DNA of 64,000 nucleotides from assembly GCF_024734665.1 (NCBI RefSeq), contig NZ_CP102931.1:6570001-6634000 (forward strand), read 5' to 3'. This document shows positions 50,843 to 63,272 of the stretch, piece after piece; position 1 is the first letter of the stretch, and every line of letters begins with the position of its first letter. The stretch comes from Variovorax paradoxus. GTDB taxonomy: Bacteria; Pseudomonadota; Gammaproteobacteria; Burkholderiales; Burkholderiaceae_C. The notes beneath the pieces are model-generated. The model did no database searches and was not told the DNA's origin. It was given only the letters and a program-made list of their open reading frames with translations. The translations under genes and the position numbers were made by a program.

Positions 50843-51626
50843 AGCCACCCGCTCTTTCGCTGTGCCCATATCGACCTCACAGTTCTCCTGCGTGGGCGAA
50901 CGCAGCGGCAACCAGGACGCCATCGGCTACCACCTCGACGAGCGCAACGGCTGCTTCGTGGTGAGCGACGGCGTCGGCGGCAACGCCGGCGGCGAGCTGG
51001 CCTCGCGCATCGCGGTCGACACCGCCCTCAACACTTTCGTCGACGCCCCGTCTCTGGCCGCCGACAACATCCAGCGCTGCGTTAAGGCGGCCAACGACGC
51101 CATTCTTGCGAAGCAGCGCGAGCTCACGGAGCAGAGCCGCATGAGCGCGACCTTCGTGTCGCTGTTCATCGACCGCATCACCAACCAGGCCTGCTGGGCC
51201 CATGTGGGCGACAGCCGCCTCTACTGGTTTCGCCGCGGCGCGCTGATGCAGCGCACAGAGGACCACAGCCTGTCGGAGCGCTCGGGCGATGCGGCCGCAA
51301 GCCACCAGAACGGCGGTGAGCGCCTTGTGAAGACCAATCTGCTGTACCGCGCACTGGGCGCACGCGCGACGGCCGAAGCCACCATCACCGCGCCGCAGCG
51401 CCTTGCCGATGGCGACGCCTTCCTGCTGTGCACCGACGGGCTCTGGCAGCTGATCTCGCAGCAGGTGATGGAACGCTCATTGCAGCTGGCCGACAGCGCG
51501 GAAGAATGGCTCGCGCTGATTCGCCGCGCAGCCGAATCCAAGGCTGATGAATCGCGCGACAACTACTCGGCGCTGGCCGTGTGGGTGGGCTTTCCGCAGC
51601 AGGTGACGCTGGCAGGGACGGTCTGA
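50835..51626 (+). CDS. pppA: PP2C-type protein phosphatase PppA
   Basis: 263 residues from GTG 50835 (GGAGG upstream). PPM/PP2C metal-binding motifs: GERSGNQDAIGY, CFVVSDGVGGNAGGELAS, ACWAHVGDSRLYWFRRG, FLLCTDGLWQLIS and ESRDNYSALAVWV. It dephosphorylates the FHA scaffold and resets T6SS firing. It overlaps tagH and faces the DUF4150 gene tail to tail with a 12-base gap. Confidence 0.95.
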   Translation: MLEATRSFAVPISTSQFSCVGERSGNQDAIGYHLDERNGCFVVSDGVGGNAGGELASRIAVDTALNTFVDAPSLAADNIQRCVKAANDAILAKQRELTEQSRMSATFVSLFIDRITNQACWAHVGDSRLYWFRRGALMQRTEDHSLSERSGDAAASHQNGGERLVKTNLLYRALGARATAEATITAPQRLADGDAFLLCTDGLWQLISQQVMERSLQLADSAEEWLALIRRAAESKADESRDNYSALAVWVGFPQQVTLAGTV

Positions 51627-51638
51627 ATCGACGCGCCC

Positions 51639-52019
51639 TCAGGGCGCCAGCATCAGCACCTTGAACTGGCTCGGCACGATGCGCATGCCGACGATGTTGC
51701 AACGGTTCTGCGTCGTGATGCTGGTGACCCGCGTGGCCGGCGTACCCTTGAGAAGCACGGTGAACGCGCCTGTCACATGACGCGATTGCTGCATGAACGT
51801 CTGCGACACAACGCCGCCCAGCGCCCCGGGCTGATCCCCCAGGGTGATTGGCGTGGTCGTAGCCATGTTGTGTGCCGGCATCGCCATGAAAAGGATGTTC
51901 CAAGCATTCGGAACAGCCATCGGCCCCATAGCCATGTTCGGGTATGGAATGGGCACCGGCGTCTTGCAAACGTCGGGGAATGCCATGTCCATTCCCATGA
52001 GCTGACAATTGGCAAACAT
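51639..52019 (-). CDS. DUF4150 (PAAR-like) T6SS spike-tip protein
   Basis: 126 residues. MFANCQLMGMDMAFPDVCKT, then PVPIPYPNMAM, MPAHNMATTTPITLGDQPGALGG and KGTPATRVTS, mark the DUF4150 PAAR-like fold that caps VgrG and usually carries an effector. Here the protein ends right after the fold (VPSQFKVLMLAP), so no toxin is fused. AGGAGG precedes the ATG. Last gene of the vgrG accessory run. Confidence 0.85.
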   Translation of the reverse strand: MFANCQLMGMDMAFPDVCKTPVPIPYPNMAMGPMAVPNAWNILFMAMPAHNMATTTPITLGDQPGALGGVVSQTFMQQSRHVTGAFTVLLKGTPATRVTSITTQNRCNIVGMRIVPSQFKVLMLAP

Positions 52020-52034
52020 CTGGTACCTCCTCGC

Positions 52035-52679
52035 TTAGCCCATGTGGATCTGAGCCGCGTCCACCTTCACCAGCTCCTGGCCGGTGACCATCGTGTGGTG
52101 GCCATGAATGCGCACCGTCTCGCTGGCCTTGTAGTCCATGTGGCCCGCACGCACCTGGTCGACTTCATCCGTCAGGCGTAGCGTCTGACGCGCCATCTGC
52201 ACGATGCGATCGGCCACGGTCTCGAATACCTTGCCGACCAGCCGGACGCTTCCTGCCGCGGCCTGCACGGAGCGCGTCACCAGCCGCAGTTCACCAATGT
52301 CACACTCGCCCTCTTCTGCCTTGAGTACGAAGCGCTTGTCCGCGCGAAGCTTGAGCTCCGAAGTACTCGCGATGGTCACCCGGCCGTTGCCGGTAGACGC
52401 GAAGGTGACGTCGCCCGCCGCCTCGATGCAGCTTGACGACGCATCGGCCTGCTCGATCACGGCGATCAGGTAGGCTCGCGCGCTGTCGGGACCGGACACC
52501 AGCACGGTATCGCCGCTGGCCGGTTTGAGCAGGCAGCTAGCCGCGCGCCGGCAAACCCAGACAGCACCCTGCTCGTCATCGACGGTGACACGTCCATCCG
52601 GCAGCAAGGCGGCGACCACCCCCTGGAAGTGAACCGGAGCCGTCAGCTTCGAGGCTTTGCGCAGTGAAACGACTGACAT
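52035..52679 (-). CDS. DUF3540 T6SS accessory protein
   Basis: 214 residues from ATG 52679. The beta-rich pattern (ITVDDEQGAVWVCRRAASCL, LLKPASGDTVLVSG) and a repetitive VgrG-like end (VADRIVQMARQTLRLTDEVD, HMDYKASETVRIHGHHTMVT) are those of DUF3540, always found with DUF2169, DUF4150 and pentapeptide genes near vgrG. Thought to help load a cargo on the spike; not experimentally settled to my knowledge. Confidence 0.82.
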   Translation of the reverse strand: MSVVSLRKASKLTAPVHFQGVVAALLPDGRVTVDDEQGAVWVCRRAASCLLKPASGDTVLVSGPDSARAYLIAVIEQADASSSCIEAAGDVTFASTGNGRVTIASTSELKLRADKRFVLKAEEGECDIGELRLVTRSVQAAAGSVRLVGKVFETVADRIVQMARQTLRLTDEVDQVRAGHMDYKASETVRIHGHHTMVTGQELVKVDAAQIHMG

Positions 52680-52732
52680 GGAGATTTCCTTGTTTCGATG
52701 GGTAAACAGTGGAACGGACAGGCCTGGCGGCA

Positions 52733-53782
52733 TCAACGCAGCGGAAGGATCTCTTGAGCCTTGAACAGCTCCGGATCGTTTTCGATGATGCCAGCGCTTC
52801 CCGAGAAACGCGCATCTGCGCGCGCGGCCCGATGAAAGCGGGTGCGCAGAAAACGCGCATTGCGCAAATCCGCGTCATGAAGTGCGGCATAGGAAAAATC
52901 AGCATCGTGCAGGTCCGCGTCGCGAAAGCTGGCACCCTTCGCCTGCGCGCGATGGAACACGCTCAGCGGCAGGCGCGAGCGGCTGAAATCGGTACCTTCG
53001 AGTTTGGCGTCGGCCCAGATCGACTGATCGAAGATGGCATCGCTGCAATTCGCTTCACGCAGATCGGCCTCCGGGAACATCGTCTGGGCGGCATCCACTC
53101 CGCTGAAGTTCGCCTTGGTCAGCGTGGCGCCCTTGAAGTTGCTCTGGGTCAGCACGGCGCCGCTGAAATCGACATCTGCCATCGCGCTGTCGGTGAACTG
53201 GCAGCGCAGGAAGGCGGTGTGCGGCAAGCGCTGACCTTCGAGATTGCACTCCATCAAGATCGAGCCATCGCATTGGGCCTGGGCGAACTCCACCATGCGC
53301 AGATCCATGCGAAAGAACATCAGGTGCAGCAGCTTCGCCCCGCGGCAGTCGAGCTGGTCGACCCGTGATTCGGTGATGACGATCTGATCGCAGATGCCGG
53401 GCTTCAACACCGCATGCCCGAGCTCGCATCTGAGAAAAGCCACGCGCTCCATTTGCGATTTCTCGAAATCCGCGTGAGCCAGCGAAGATTCGACAAACTG
53501 GGTGTCCTGCATGAACGCGCGGCCGAGTTGCGCGGCCTCCAACCGACACCGAAACACGCGCACGCCTTTCAAGCTGGCCGCCGACAGGTCGGCTTGATCG
53601 AGGTTGCATTGCGCAAGCGAACTGTCGTCGAGGCAGGCGCCGCGCAGATTCGTCCGGCTCAAGTCGACGTGCTCCATCTGCGCCCCCGACAAGTCGATGC
53701 CGCTGAGGTCCTGACCCGCGAGACTCACTTTGACCACCGGTTCGGCATGCCGAATCTTGTCCAGAAGTTCTTCCACTGTCAT
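52733..53782 (-). CDS. Pentapeptide-repeat protein of the VgrG accessory cluster
   Basis: 349 residues, nearly all A(D/N)Lxx-type repeats: GQDLSGIDLSGAQMEHVDLS, RTNLRGACLDDSSLAQCNLD, ADVDFSGAVLTQSNFKGATL. These fold as a right-handed quadrilateral helix. Start ATGA overlaps the stop of the DUF2169 gene, so the two are coupled. The function of such rods next to vgrG is unknown; they may be adaptors or DNA-mimic-like. Confidence 0.88.
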   Translation of the reverse strand: MTVEELLDKIRHAEPVVKVSLAGQDLSGIDLSGAQMEHVDLSRTNLRGACLDDSSLAQCNLDQADLSAASLKGVRVFRCRLEAAQLGRAFMQDTQFVESSLAHADFEKSQMERVAFLRCELGHAVLKPGICDQIVITESRVDQLDCRGAKLLHLMFFRMDLRMVEFAQAQCDGSILMECNLEGQRLPHTAFLRCQFTDSAMADVDFSGAVLTQSNFKGATLTKANFSGVDAAQTMFPEADLREANCSDAIFDQSIWADAKLEGTDFSRSRLPLSVFHRAQAKGASFRDADLHDADFSYAALHDADLRNARFLRTRFHRAARADARFSGSAGIIENDPELFKAQEILPLR

Positions 53783-56490
53783 CGAACCGGCTCAGTCTTT
53801 CTTGCAGGCAAGGTCTTGGCTCCCTGGGTGTAGGCGCCGATGAAGGTGGTCGAACCGTCGATGGCGGCCTGTGACACGTCGGCGCGAAACAGATTGGCAT
53901 CCTGCAGGCTGGCAAAGCGCAGGTCGGCCTTGGAAAGATTGGCGTCGATGAGGTTGGCACCGCGCAACGAGGCTTCGCGCAAGTCCGCGCGAATGAACAG
54001 GCTCTCGCCGGCATGCAATTCCTCCAGCCGCGCGCGCCGCAGGTCGCACTCGGAGAAGTCGCAGCCTTCAAGGCGCGCCTTCGCGAGGTCGGCGCCGACC
54101 AATATGGCACCGCGCAGGCCGCACTGCCTGAGCGAAGCGGCGCAGAACACCGCCTGCACAAAGCTGCAGCCATGGACGAAGGAACAGGTCACGAGGCTGG
54201 CCTCGGTGAAGTCGACCCCCTCCTGCGCATCGACGGCGACGAAAGCACAGGCGTTCAGCGAGGCGCGTACGAAGGATGTTCCCTTGAAGCTGCACTCGAC
54301 CCAGCTCACCTGCTTGAACGCGGCGTCGTCGAAAGCGATGTCTTCCAGTGCCAGCTTGACCATCGCCATTTGCTCCCAGTGCGAGCCGCGCGCATCGCAG
54401 CGCGCCCATTCGCTTTCGAACAGATCGGCTTGCTTGAACGCGGCCTTCGCCAGCACGCAGGAACGAAAAATGGTCTTGCTGCAACGCGTCTGCACGAAGC
54501 TGGCCGCCGTGAAGTTCGCCCCTTCGCATTGCGCGCCGCCCAGATTGGCCTCGTCCAGCCGCGCATCGGTGAGCGAAGCCCGGACAAGCCGCGCCCGCGC
54601 AAGCACCGCGCGCGTGAAGTTGCAGCCATCGAGCCGCGCGTCGCTGAAGTCGACGTCTTCGAGGTTCGCTCCCGTGAAGTCGGCACCGCGCAGATCCAGA
54701 CCCGAGAGGTTGGCGCCGACGAAGCTCATGCCTGCGAAACGACGCTCGCCGCTGGCTGCGGCCTCGAGACGCCGACGCAGCCGCCTGGAGCGCAGGCTGC
54801 TGGCCGGCGGCGCCGGCTCGAGCAGGTGTGCGCCGTAGAGGTCCCCCATGCGCATGCTGCGCCCAGCCTGCTCGCGCAGCCGCGCGCTTTCGGCGGCTTC
54901 GTCAGGCGTGGGGGGTGTTCGGCGCTCGCGCGCCGCGTCTTCCTCGAGGCGCGCGAGGTCACGCAGCAGGCGGTCCGGGTCGAATCGGCGCTGCACAGGC
55001 TTGCCGGTCCGCGCCTCCACCTCGGTCATGGCCTTGTCGATGCTCGCCTTGATCTCGTCCGACAGCTTGCGCGGCTCCATCTGCGACAGCGGCGGGATAT
55101 CGATATCGGGTTGAATGGCAGCGGGCATCCCGTGTGCGACGGCCTTGGCCCGGTCCTCGGCGCCGCGGGCAAGGGCCGCCTGGCGCATTTGCTCGAGGAC
55201 TTGATCGGCCTTCTCGGCGAAGTCGGGCAGATCGTCCGCGGAGGCAGGCGGCCGCAGATCCGGTTCGGACACGGGCGGCAGATACTGCTCGGGATCCACG
55301 CCCTGCGCCAGCAGACGGGCACGCATGCGTTCGCGCTCGCGCTGCCGGCCTGCGTGCAGATTGCGCGCCAGCGGAAGCGAAGCGATATCGGGCATCTGGT
55401 CGCCTGCCCATGGCCCCATGATCGCCTTGGGGACCAGGTCGCTGTCGCGCAGGACCAGCACCGCCTTGGCTGGATCGATGCGCTGCTGCAGCACCTGTTG
55501 GTAGTGGGCGAGCGGCCGCGGCTGCCCGCGCAACTCGAGCGCGGGCATGATGTGCTTGACGTCGGCCGCGTCATCCTCTGCGATGGGCGATGCTCCGTGC
55601 CAGACCAGGATGACGCGCTCGGCGTGCGGAAAAAACCAGGCCGTGCTCAGGTGCAGCGAAATTTCCGACAGCGCGCCACCGTCTTTCTGAAAGCTGGCGA
55701 AGCAACGCGCCTGCCAATCGGGCAGCTGGCCGCGCATCACCGGCTGCCGAGGGTGCATGTTCCACAGTTCGTAGGCGGCGCCCGGCGGCAATTCGCGCCG
55801 GCCGGGCAGGCGCTGGTCGGGAGGTGCTGCATTGAAGTAGCGCCAGTCCATGTCATCGGCGAAACCCGGGTACTCGTGCTGCAGCCACTGCTGGTCGTAG
55901 GCGCGCCCCATCAGTGCGAGCCGCTGCGGCCGATCGGGAGGCACGGCGCCGAAACCCGCAGGCACGATGCGCCGCCCGGGTGCGTCCTGACGCGCGCCGG
56001 GCAACTCGACATTGGGAAGCCGGCGCGTCTGTACGCCGTTGATCGTTTCATCGAAGCTGCCGATGCCTTCCGGGTTTTCGGGCTCGCTCGGGCCGCCATA
56101 GGCATGCGCCCAATCCAGCCTCAAGCGCTCGAAAGGCTGCGCAGGCGTAGCGCGGCCGCCAAGCCAGTAGCGATCACCGCTCACCAGCAATGGCTTGGCC
56201 TGGCCATTGAAGACGGCCTTGGCCGCACACAGTGTCTTGTCGTCCTGATGCGCCGTGTACGCATAGCCGCTGACCAGCCACTCCGGCTCGATCTTCGGCA
56301 CGCACAGGTCCAGCACGTTGCCGGGCCCGATTTCGTCGGCCGCCAGCTTCCAGAGATCCTGGTCGGGCATCAGCAGGGGCTCGGGAGCCAGGCTGGCCAT
56401 CGCGAAGACCGAGACGCCCAGGTGGTCTTGCCGCTGCCGCCGGAAGGGCCGCGTGAGGATGCTCAGGCGAAAGGGTTTGATGGTCTTCAT
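53779..56490 (-). CDS. DUF2169 T6SS adaptor with C-terminal pentapeptide repeats
   Basis: 903 residues. Residues about 5-310 are DUF2169 (KPFRLSILTRPFRRQRQDHL, WLVSGYAYTAHQDDKTLCA, RLRLDWAHAYGGPSEPENPE, AELPPGAAYELWNMHPRQPV-like block); DUF2169 proteins are effector adaptors/chaperones loading cargo on VgrG. A charged helical linker follows, and from about residue 600 to the end are pentapeptide repeats (ANLSGLDLRGADFTGANLED, CDLRRARLEELHAGESLFIR). No catalytic domain is seen. It follows the small membrane protein by 17 bases. Confidence 0.88.
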   Translation of the reverse strand: MKTIKPFRLSILTRPFRRQRQDHLGVSVFAMASLAPEPLLMPDQDLWKLAADEIGPGNVLDLCVPKIEPEWLVSGYAYTAHQDDKTLCAAKAVFNGQAKPLLVSGDRYWLGGRATPAQPFERLRLDWAHAYGGPSEPENPEGIGSFDETINGVQTRRLPNVELPGARQDAPGRRIVPAGFGAVPPDRPQRLALMGRAYDQQWLQHEYPGFADDMDWRYFNAAPPDQRLPGRRELPPGAAYELWNMHPRQPVMRGQLPDWQARCFASFQKDGGALSEISLHLSTAWFFPHAERVILVWHGASPIAEDDAADVKHIMPALELRGQPRPLAHYQQVLQQRIDPAKAVLVLRDSDLVPKAIMGPWAGDQMPDIASLPLARNLHAGRQRERERMRARLLAQGVDPEQYLPPVSEPDLRPPASADDLPDFAEKADQVLEQMRQAALARGAEDRAKAVAHGMPAAIQPDIDIPPLSQMEPRKLSDEIKASIDKAMTEVEARTGKPVQRRFDPDRLLRDLARLEEDAARERRTPPTPDEAAESARLREQAGRSMRMGDLYGAHLLEPAPPASSLRSRRLRRRLEAAASGERRFAGMSFVGANLSGLDLRGADFTGANLEDVDFSDARLDGCNFTRAVLARARLVRASLTDARLDEANLGGAQCEGANFTAASFVQTRCSKTIFRSCVLAKAAFKQADLFESEWARCDARGSHWEQMAMVKLALEDIAFDDAAFKQVSWVECSFKGTSFVRASLNACAFVAVDAQEGVDFTEASLVTCSFVHGCSFVQAVFCAASLRQCGLRGAILVGADLAKARLEGCDFSECDLRRARLEELHAGESLFIRADLREASLRGANLIDANLSKADLRFASLQDANLFRADVSQAAIDGSTTFIGAYTQGAKTLPARKTEPVR

Positions 56491-56507
56491 GGGGCAGCGG
56501 ACCCGCT

Positions 56508-56948
56508 TCAGCGCATCGGCTGATCGATGGCGATCTCGTGCGAGACCGGGTCGAAGCGCAGCTTCACGGAGCGCCCCGGGGCGAAGTCGGCGAGCTTCAC
56601 CGGGCTGATCGGGGCGACCAGTTCAGCCTCGAAGGCGGGCCATCCGCCCTCAGGCTGTACTTGGAACTTGAGCCGTACGAGGATATAGATGCGCGCGGCC
56701 CGCATGCCCGTGTCATGGCTCTCGAGCACCGTCGCTACGGCCGGTTGGCCCGTACGAAGCACTCGCTCGGCGAGATCCGCACCCATCGCGCGGCGGTTGA
56801 CCACACTCTGCATATGCATCACGTGGGAGGCATAGCGCTTGGCCAGCGTGATCGCCACGAACGCCGGCAGCACGACGACAGCGATGGGGACAATCAGATA
56901 CCAGTACTTGGTAAACCACACAGCGAAAAGATCCAACACGCGCTCCAA
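56508..56948 (-). CDS. Small single-pass membrane protein between vgrG and DUF2169
   Basis: 146 residues. One N-terminal helix (YWYLIVPIAVVVLPAFVAITL), then a soluble beta-rich domain (RRAMGADLAERVLRTGQPAV, ARIYILVRLKFQVQPEGGWP) ending with VKLRFDPVSHEIAIDQ. The soluble part resembles DUF3592-like domains by pattern but is unassigned. It starts 2 bases after the vgrG stop, so it belongs to the same transcript. An immunity role is possible from position only. Confidence 0.7.
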   Translation of the reverse strand: MERVLDLFAVWFTKYWYLIVPIAVVVLPAFVAITLAKRYASHVMHMQSVVNRRAMGADLAERVLRTGQPAVATVLESHDTGMRAARIYILVRLKFQVQPEGGWPAFEAELVAPISPVKLADFAPGRSVKLRFDPVSHEIAIDQPMR

Positions 56949-56950
56949 GC

Positions 56951-59320
56951 TCAGACAAAGACGGTGAAGCCCGAGAGGTTCACCCTGTATCCGTTGTTAT
57001 CGATTTTTTGCGCCTGGTTGTCCCACGTGAAAGCCGTCTGGGTGGTGGAAAATGTGCCCGCCGCAAGGCTGACGGAATACAGGTCGAGCTTTATGAACGC
57101 ACCCGTGAGCGAGTAGGTGTTGAACCCCAGGTTCAGCCCGGCAATGCTGGTCACCAGGCCGTTCACGAACAGTGAAGTGCCGTTGAGGCTCACGTTGGCC
57201 CCGTTGATCCCCATGTTGAAGCCCTTGAAGGCAATACCCCAGTCCGTGAAGGTCACCTTTTTTGCCGACTTGTCCTCGACATGGGGCGCATCCAGCACGA
57301 TCTTGGTCGGCGACTTGACCGAGATGTCTGCCGCGGTGCTTTCCAGGTTCATGGGGCCATCCGTCGTCGCACTCAACGACGTGTTCGCGTGCACCTTTTG
57401 TACCCCCTCGACGAGATAGTCCTCGTCGCCGTGGACCGTCACCTTCTTCCCCTTGGTTTCTTCGGTGTACAGGCCGACCACCTTGGTGGTCTGGGGACCG
57501 GCAATGTCTTCCTTGAGCGACGTACCGATGATCCGCTCTTCACCGCTGTCGACCGTGTCCTTGCGCTTGCCGGTGACATGGATGGTCTGGTTGCCGATGA
57601 CGTCGACCTGCTGGTCGCCGCCATCCACCTTGATGAACTGGTTGCCGCCGTTGACGGTGATCGTCTGCGGCCCGCCCTTGTTCACCGTCAGCGTGTGCGG
57701 CCCGTTGACCGTCTCGTTGAGCGAGGTGTTGGTCGTGTAGGTGTCCGCGCCCTCGATCAACGTGTCGCGCGTGCCGTCCACGGTGTGCGTTTCATTGTTC
57801 TCTACGCTGAGGCTGAAGTCCTTCTGCGCGTGCATCTTGATCGACTCGCTGCCGGGGTCGTCGTCGATCACGAAGTGGTTGGCCAGCTCGCCGTCGCCCT
57901 TGATGGTGCGGCTGATGAAGCCGCTGACCGTCGCCTTGGCCGGCAGTTCGAGCGGCGGCATCTGGTCGGCGTTGTAGACACGGCCGATGATGATCGGCCG
58001 GTCGGGGCAACCGGCGATGAAATCGACGATCACTTCCTGCCCCACGCGCGGGTGGTTCACCGCGCCGAAGTTCGAACCGGCCCACGCGCTGGACACACGC
58101 ACCCAGCATGAGCTGTCTTCGTTGCGCTGGCCGTAGCGGTCCCAGCGGAACTGCACCTTCACGCGGCCGTACTTGTCGATCCAGATGTCTTCCCCGGGCG
58201 GGCCCACGACCGTGGCGGTCTGCGGGCCGTGCGTGGTCGGCATCCGCGTGACGCGCGGCGCGCGGAACGGAAACGACGTGGGCTGCACGCCGAAGTTGAA
58301 GCTGTAGAGACCGTCGGGGCTGCCCGTCGCATAGCCGCCCTCGCGCAGGTTGTACGTCACCGAGACGATCAGGTATTCCTTGTTGTCCTCGTCGCGCGGC
58401 GCGTTCTGCATGTTGAAGCGGTAGCCGGGCGCCATGCCGCGCACGTTGGAGTGGCCGGTGTCGACTTCGGCCTGCGCCTGCGCTTCCTCGAGCCGGATGC
58501 GCGCGTAGTGCTCGCCCTGCCCGGCGTCGCTGTAGCCGCCGAGCCACTCGTACATCTCGTAGCGGCCGTGATCGTTGTCGCGCGGCTGGCTGCGCGTGTT
58601 GAGCAGGTCGGCCTTGGGCTTCTTGAAGTCGAAGTCGTCGACCACGAAGGTGCCGGGCCGGATCTCCTCGGTCACCTCCCACTGGTCGATCACTTCGCGG
58701 CCCGTCTCGCCCACGCGATCGGTGGCGAGGTAGCCGATGCGCGGATAGCCCGGCAGCGTGTCGTGCGCGCCCATGTCGTCGGCCAGCACCAGCGTGTGCT
58801 GGTTCTTCTCGTGCCTGAAGTAATAGTAGATGCCTTCGTGTTCCATCATGCGGCTCACGAATGCGAAGTCGGTCTCCTGGTACTGCACTGAATAGTCGCG
58901 CTGGCGGTAGGTGGCGCCGAGCTTCTTCTCGAACGCGAACCCATACTCGCCGAGCACTTCGTCCAGGATATCGACAACCGATTTGTTCTGGAAGATCTTG
59001 CAGTCGCTGGTGCGCGTGAGGTACCAGAGCCAGGGCCGCACCGAAGCGCGGTACACGACGTAGCGCGAGGAGCTCTCTTCACGGCCGATCATCGTGAAGC
59101 GCGTGATCTGCCCGTTGAGGTAGCGCGGCGCCCCGTCGATGGTCACGATCTCGAGAGTGAGCGGCTTGCCGAGAACCGCCTTCATGTCGACGGAGGTGTT
59201 GGGACTCAGCAGGTCCACCTCGAACTCGAAGAGCTCCGACAGCCCTTCGTTGCCGTGCATCGAGCGGAACAGCAACTGGTCCGGTGCAAGCGGCGTATGT
59301 GCAGTGACGACTCTGGCCAT
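56951..59320 (-). CDS. vgrG: T6SS spike protein VgrG (TssI)
   Basis: 789 residues from ATG 59320 (GGGAG 6 bases upstream). The gp27-like base (FRSMHGNEGLSELFEFEVDL), the gp5 OB-fold (TATVVGPPGEDIWIDKYGRV, VKVQFRWDRYGQRNEDSSCW) and the long beta-helix of TLTVNKGG/TVNGGNQF-type repeats are clear. After about residue 660 the C-terminus continues as a further beta-rich tail (KGFNMGINGANVSLNGTSLF) without a recognisable toxin fold. It starts 20 bases after clpV and leads the accessory genes. Confidence 0.96.
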   Translation of the reverse strand: MARVVTAHTPLAPDQLLFRSMHGNEGLSELFEFEVDLLSPNTSVDMKAVLGKPLTLEIVTIDGAPRYLNGQITRFTMIGREESSSRYVVYRASVRPWLWYLTRTSDCKIFQNKSVVDILDEVLGEYGFAFEKKLGATYRQRDYSVQYQETDFAFVSRMMEHEGIYYYFRHEKNQHTLVLADDMGAHDTLPGYPRIGYLATDRVGETGREVIDQWEVTEEIRPGTFVVDDFDFKKPKADLLNTRSQPRDNDHGRYEMYEWLGGYSDAGQGEHYARIRLEEAQAQAEVDTGHSNVRGMAPGYRFNMQNAPRDEDNKEYLIVSVTYNLREGGYATGSPDGLYSFNFGVQPTSFPFRAPRVTRMPTTHGPQTATVVGPPGEDIWIDKYGRVKVQFRWDRYGQRNEDSSCWVRVSSAWAGSNFGAVNHPRVGQEVIVDFIAGCPDRPIIIGRVYNADQMPPLELPAKATVSGFISRTIKGDGELANHFVIDDDPGSESIKMHAQKDFSLSVENNETHTVDGTRDTLIEGADTYTTNTSLNETVNGPHTLTVNKGGPQTITVNGGNQFIKVDGGDQQVDVIGNQTIHVTGKRKDTVDSGEERIIGTSLKEDIAGPQTTKVVGLYTEETKGKKVTVHGDEDYLVEGVQKVHANTSLSATTDGPMNLESTAADISVKSPTKIVLDAPHVEDKSAKKVTFTDWGIAFKGFNMGINGANVSLNGTSLFVNGLVTSIAGLNLGFNTYSLTGAFIKLDLYSVSLAAGTFSTTQTAFTWDNQAQKIDNNGYRVNLSGFTVFV

Positions 59321-59340
59321 GTGGTACTCCCTTTCTGCGC

Positions 59341-62066
<2,726 letters not shown>

Positions 62067-62070
<4 letters not shown>

Positions 62071-63272
62071 AGAGCCATGGAGGAAGATGCGGGCGCGGCA
62101 ACGGGTGCCGCCGATGCGGAACGGGAAAACAATGCTTCGGGCTGGAACACCATGTCGCCGGCGTCGGTGTCCGACAGGCGCGTGCCGAGCCAGCTGCCCC
62201 AGCCGAGGCGCTGGTTGCTGTTGAGCCGCATGCCGTGCGCGTCCTGCTTCTTGAGCACGAGCCGCAGGTCCCACGCGAACTCGATGCCGACGTACTGGCG
62301 CACCCAGTCGACCACCTGCTGCAGCCGCTTGCTGCCCGGCAGGAACTCGCGGAACTCTTCCTGCGAGAGCGGCCCGAGCTCGAGGCGGAACTTGCTCTGC
62401 GCATCGCGCACGGCAAGGCCGATGGTGGCGCCGCCGCCGAGCCGGTGGTTGCGGCCGGTGATGCCGATGCGGCTGACCTGGCGCTCGTCGATCATCACCC
62501 AGTCGCTGACGAACTCATCGACGCGCACGGGCACGTCGAAGTAGAGCTTGAGGATCTGGATCAGGCCCTCGGGGTTGCGCGTCTGACGCACGAGGTGGCC
62601 CGCCATGAAGGTGCGCGCATGGTCGGCAATGCGGTCGCGCTCCTTGAGGCCGGGCTGCCCCATGTTCATGAGGCTGGCCACGTAGTCGACGAAGCGGTGG
62701 CCATCGGGGCGGTCCAGGCTGTTGACCGATTGCGCGTCGGCCCAGGCCCGGTAGAACAGCAGGATCAGCCGGTGATGGAACAGGTCGGCGAACGCGCTGA
62801 TGGTGTTGTCGGCATGGTGCCGCTTGCGCTCGCGCGCGTACTCCGTCAGGTGCAGCGGCAACGGACCGTTGGGGCCGAACAGGCCGAAGCCGTAGATCGA
62901 GATGCGCGGCGGGCCGTCGCTGTCGACATCGACGCCCGACACGTTCGAAGGCGCGAAGGCCATCGAGGGCTCTTGCCCGAGGCGCAGCGGCTCGTCGAGC
63001 GGGCGCGGCGCGCGGCCCAGCAGCGGATGGTCGCCCTGCGCGTCGAGCCGGCGCAGCAGCATGAACAGGTCGTGCTCGAAGGGCTGCTCGACCAGCTTGG
63101 CCCAGAGCACGGGATCGGCCTGTGGCACGCCGCGCCGCGCCGCGGCACCGTACGCAGGTTGCACAGGCTGCGCGATGTCATGGCGGACCTCGGCCGCGTC
63201 CAGCACCTCCTGGGCCTCCCCGGCCGGCGCTGCGGCTTGCTGCATCCCGTCGGTGAAGCCGGTTTCGCTCAT
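62067..63272 (-). CDS. tssG: T6SS baseplate protein TssG
   Basis: 401 residues from ATG 63272, overlapping the tssF stop (ATGA). LWAKLVEQPFEHDLFMLLRR, LGQEPSMAFAPSNVSGV, FGLFGPNGPLPLHLTEYARE and HRLILLFYRAWADAQ are the TssG signature. It forms the baseplate wedge with TssF, TssE and TssK. Confidence 0.96.

Noticed and set aside
54013..56523. Plus-strand frame (836 codons) opposite the DUF2169 gene
   Set aside because: Antisense shadow, low-complexity Arg/Leu/His composition.
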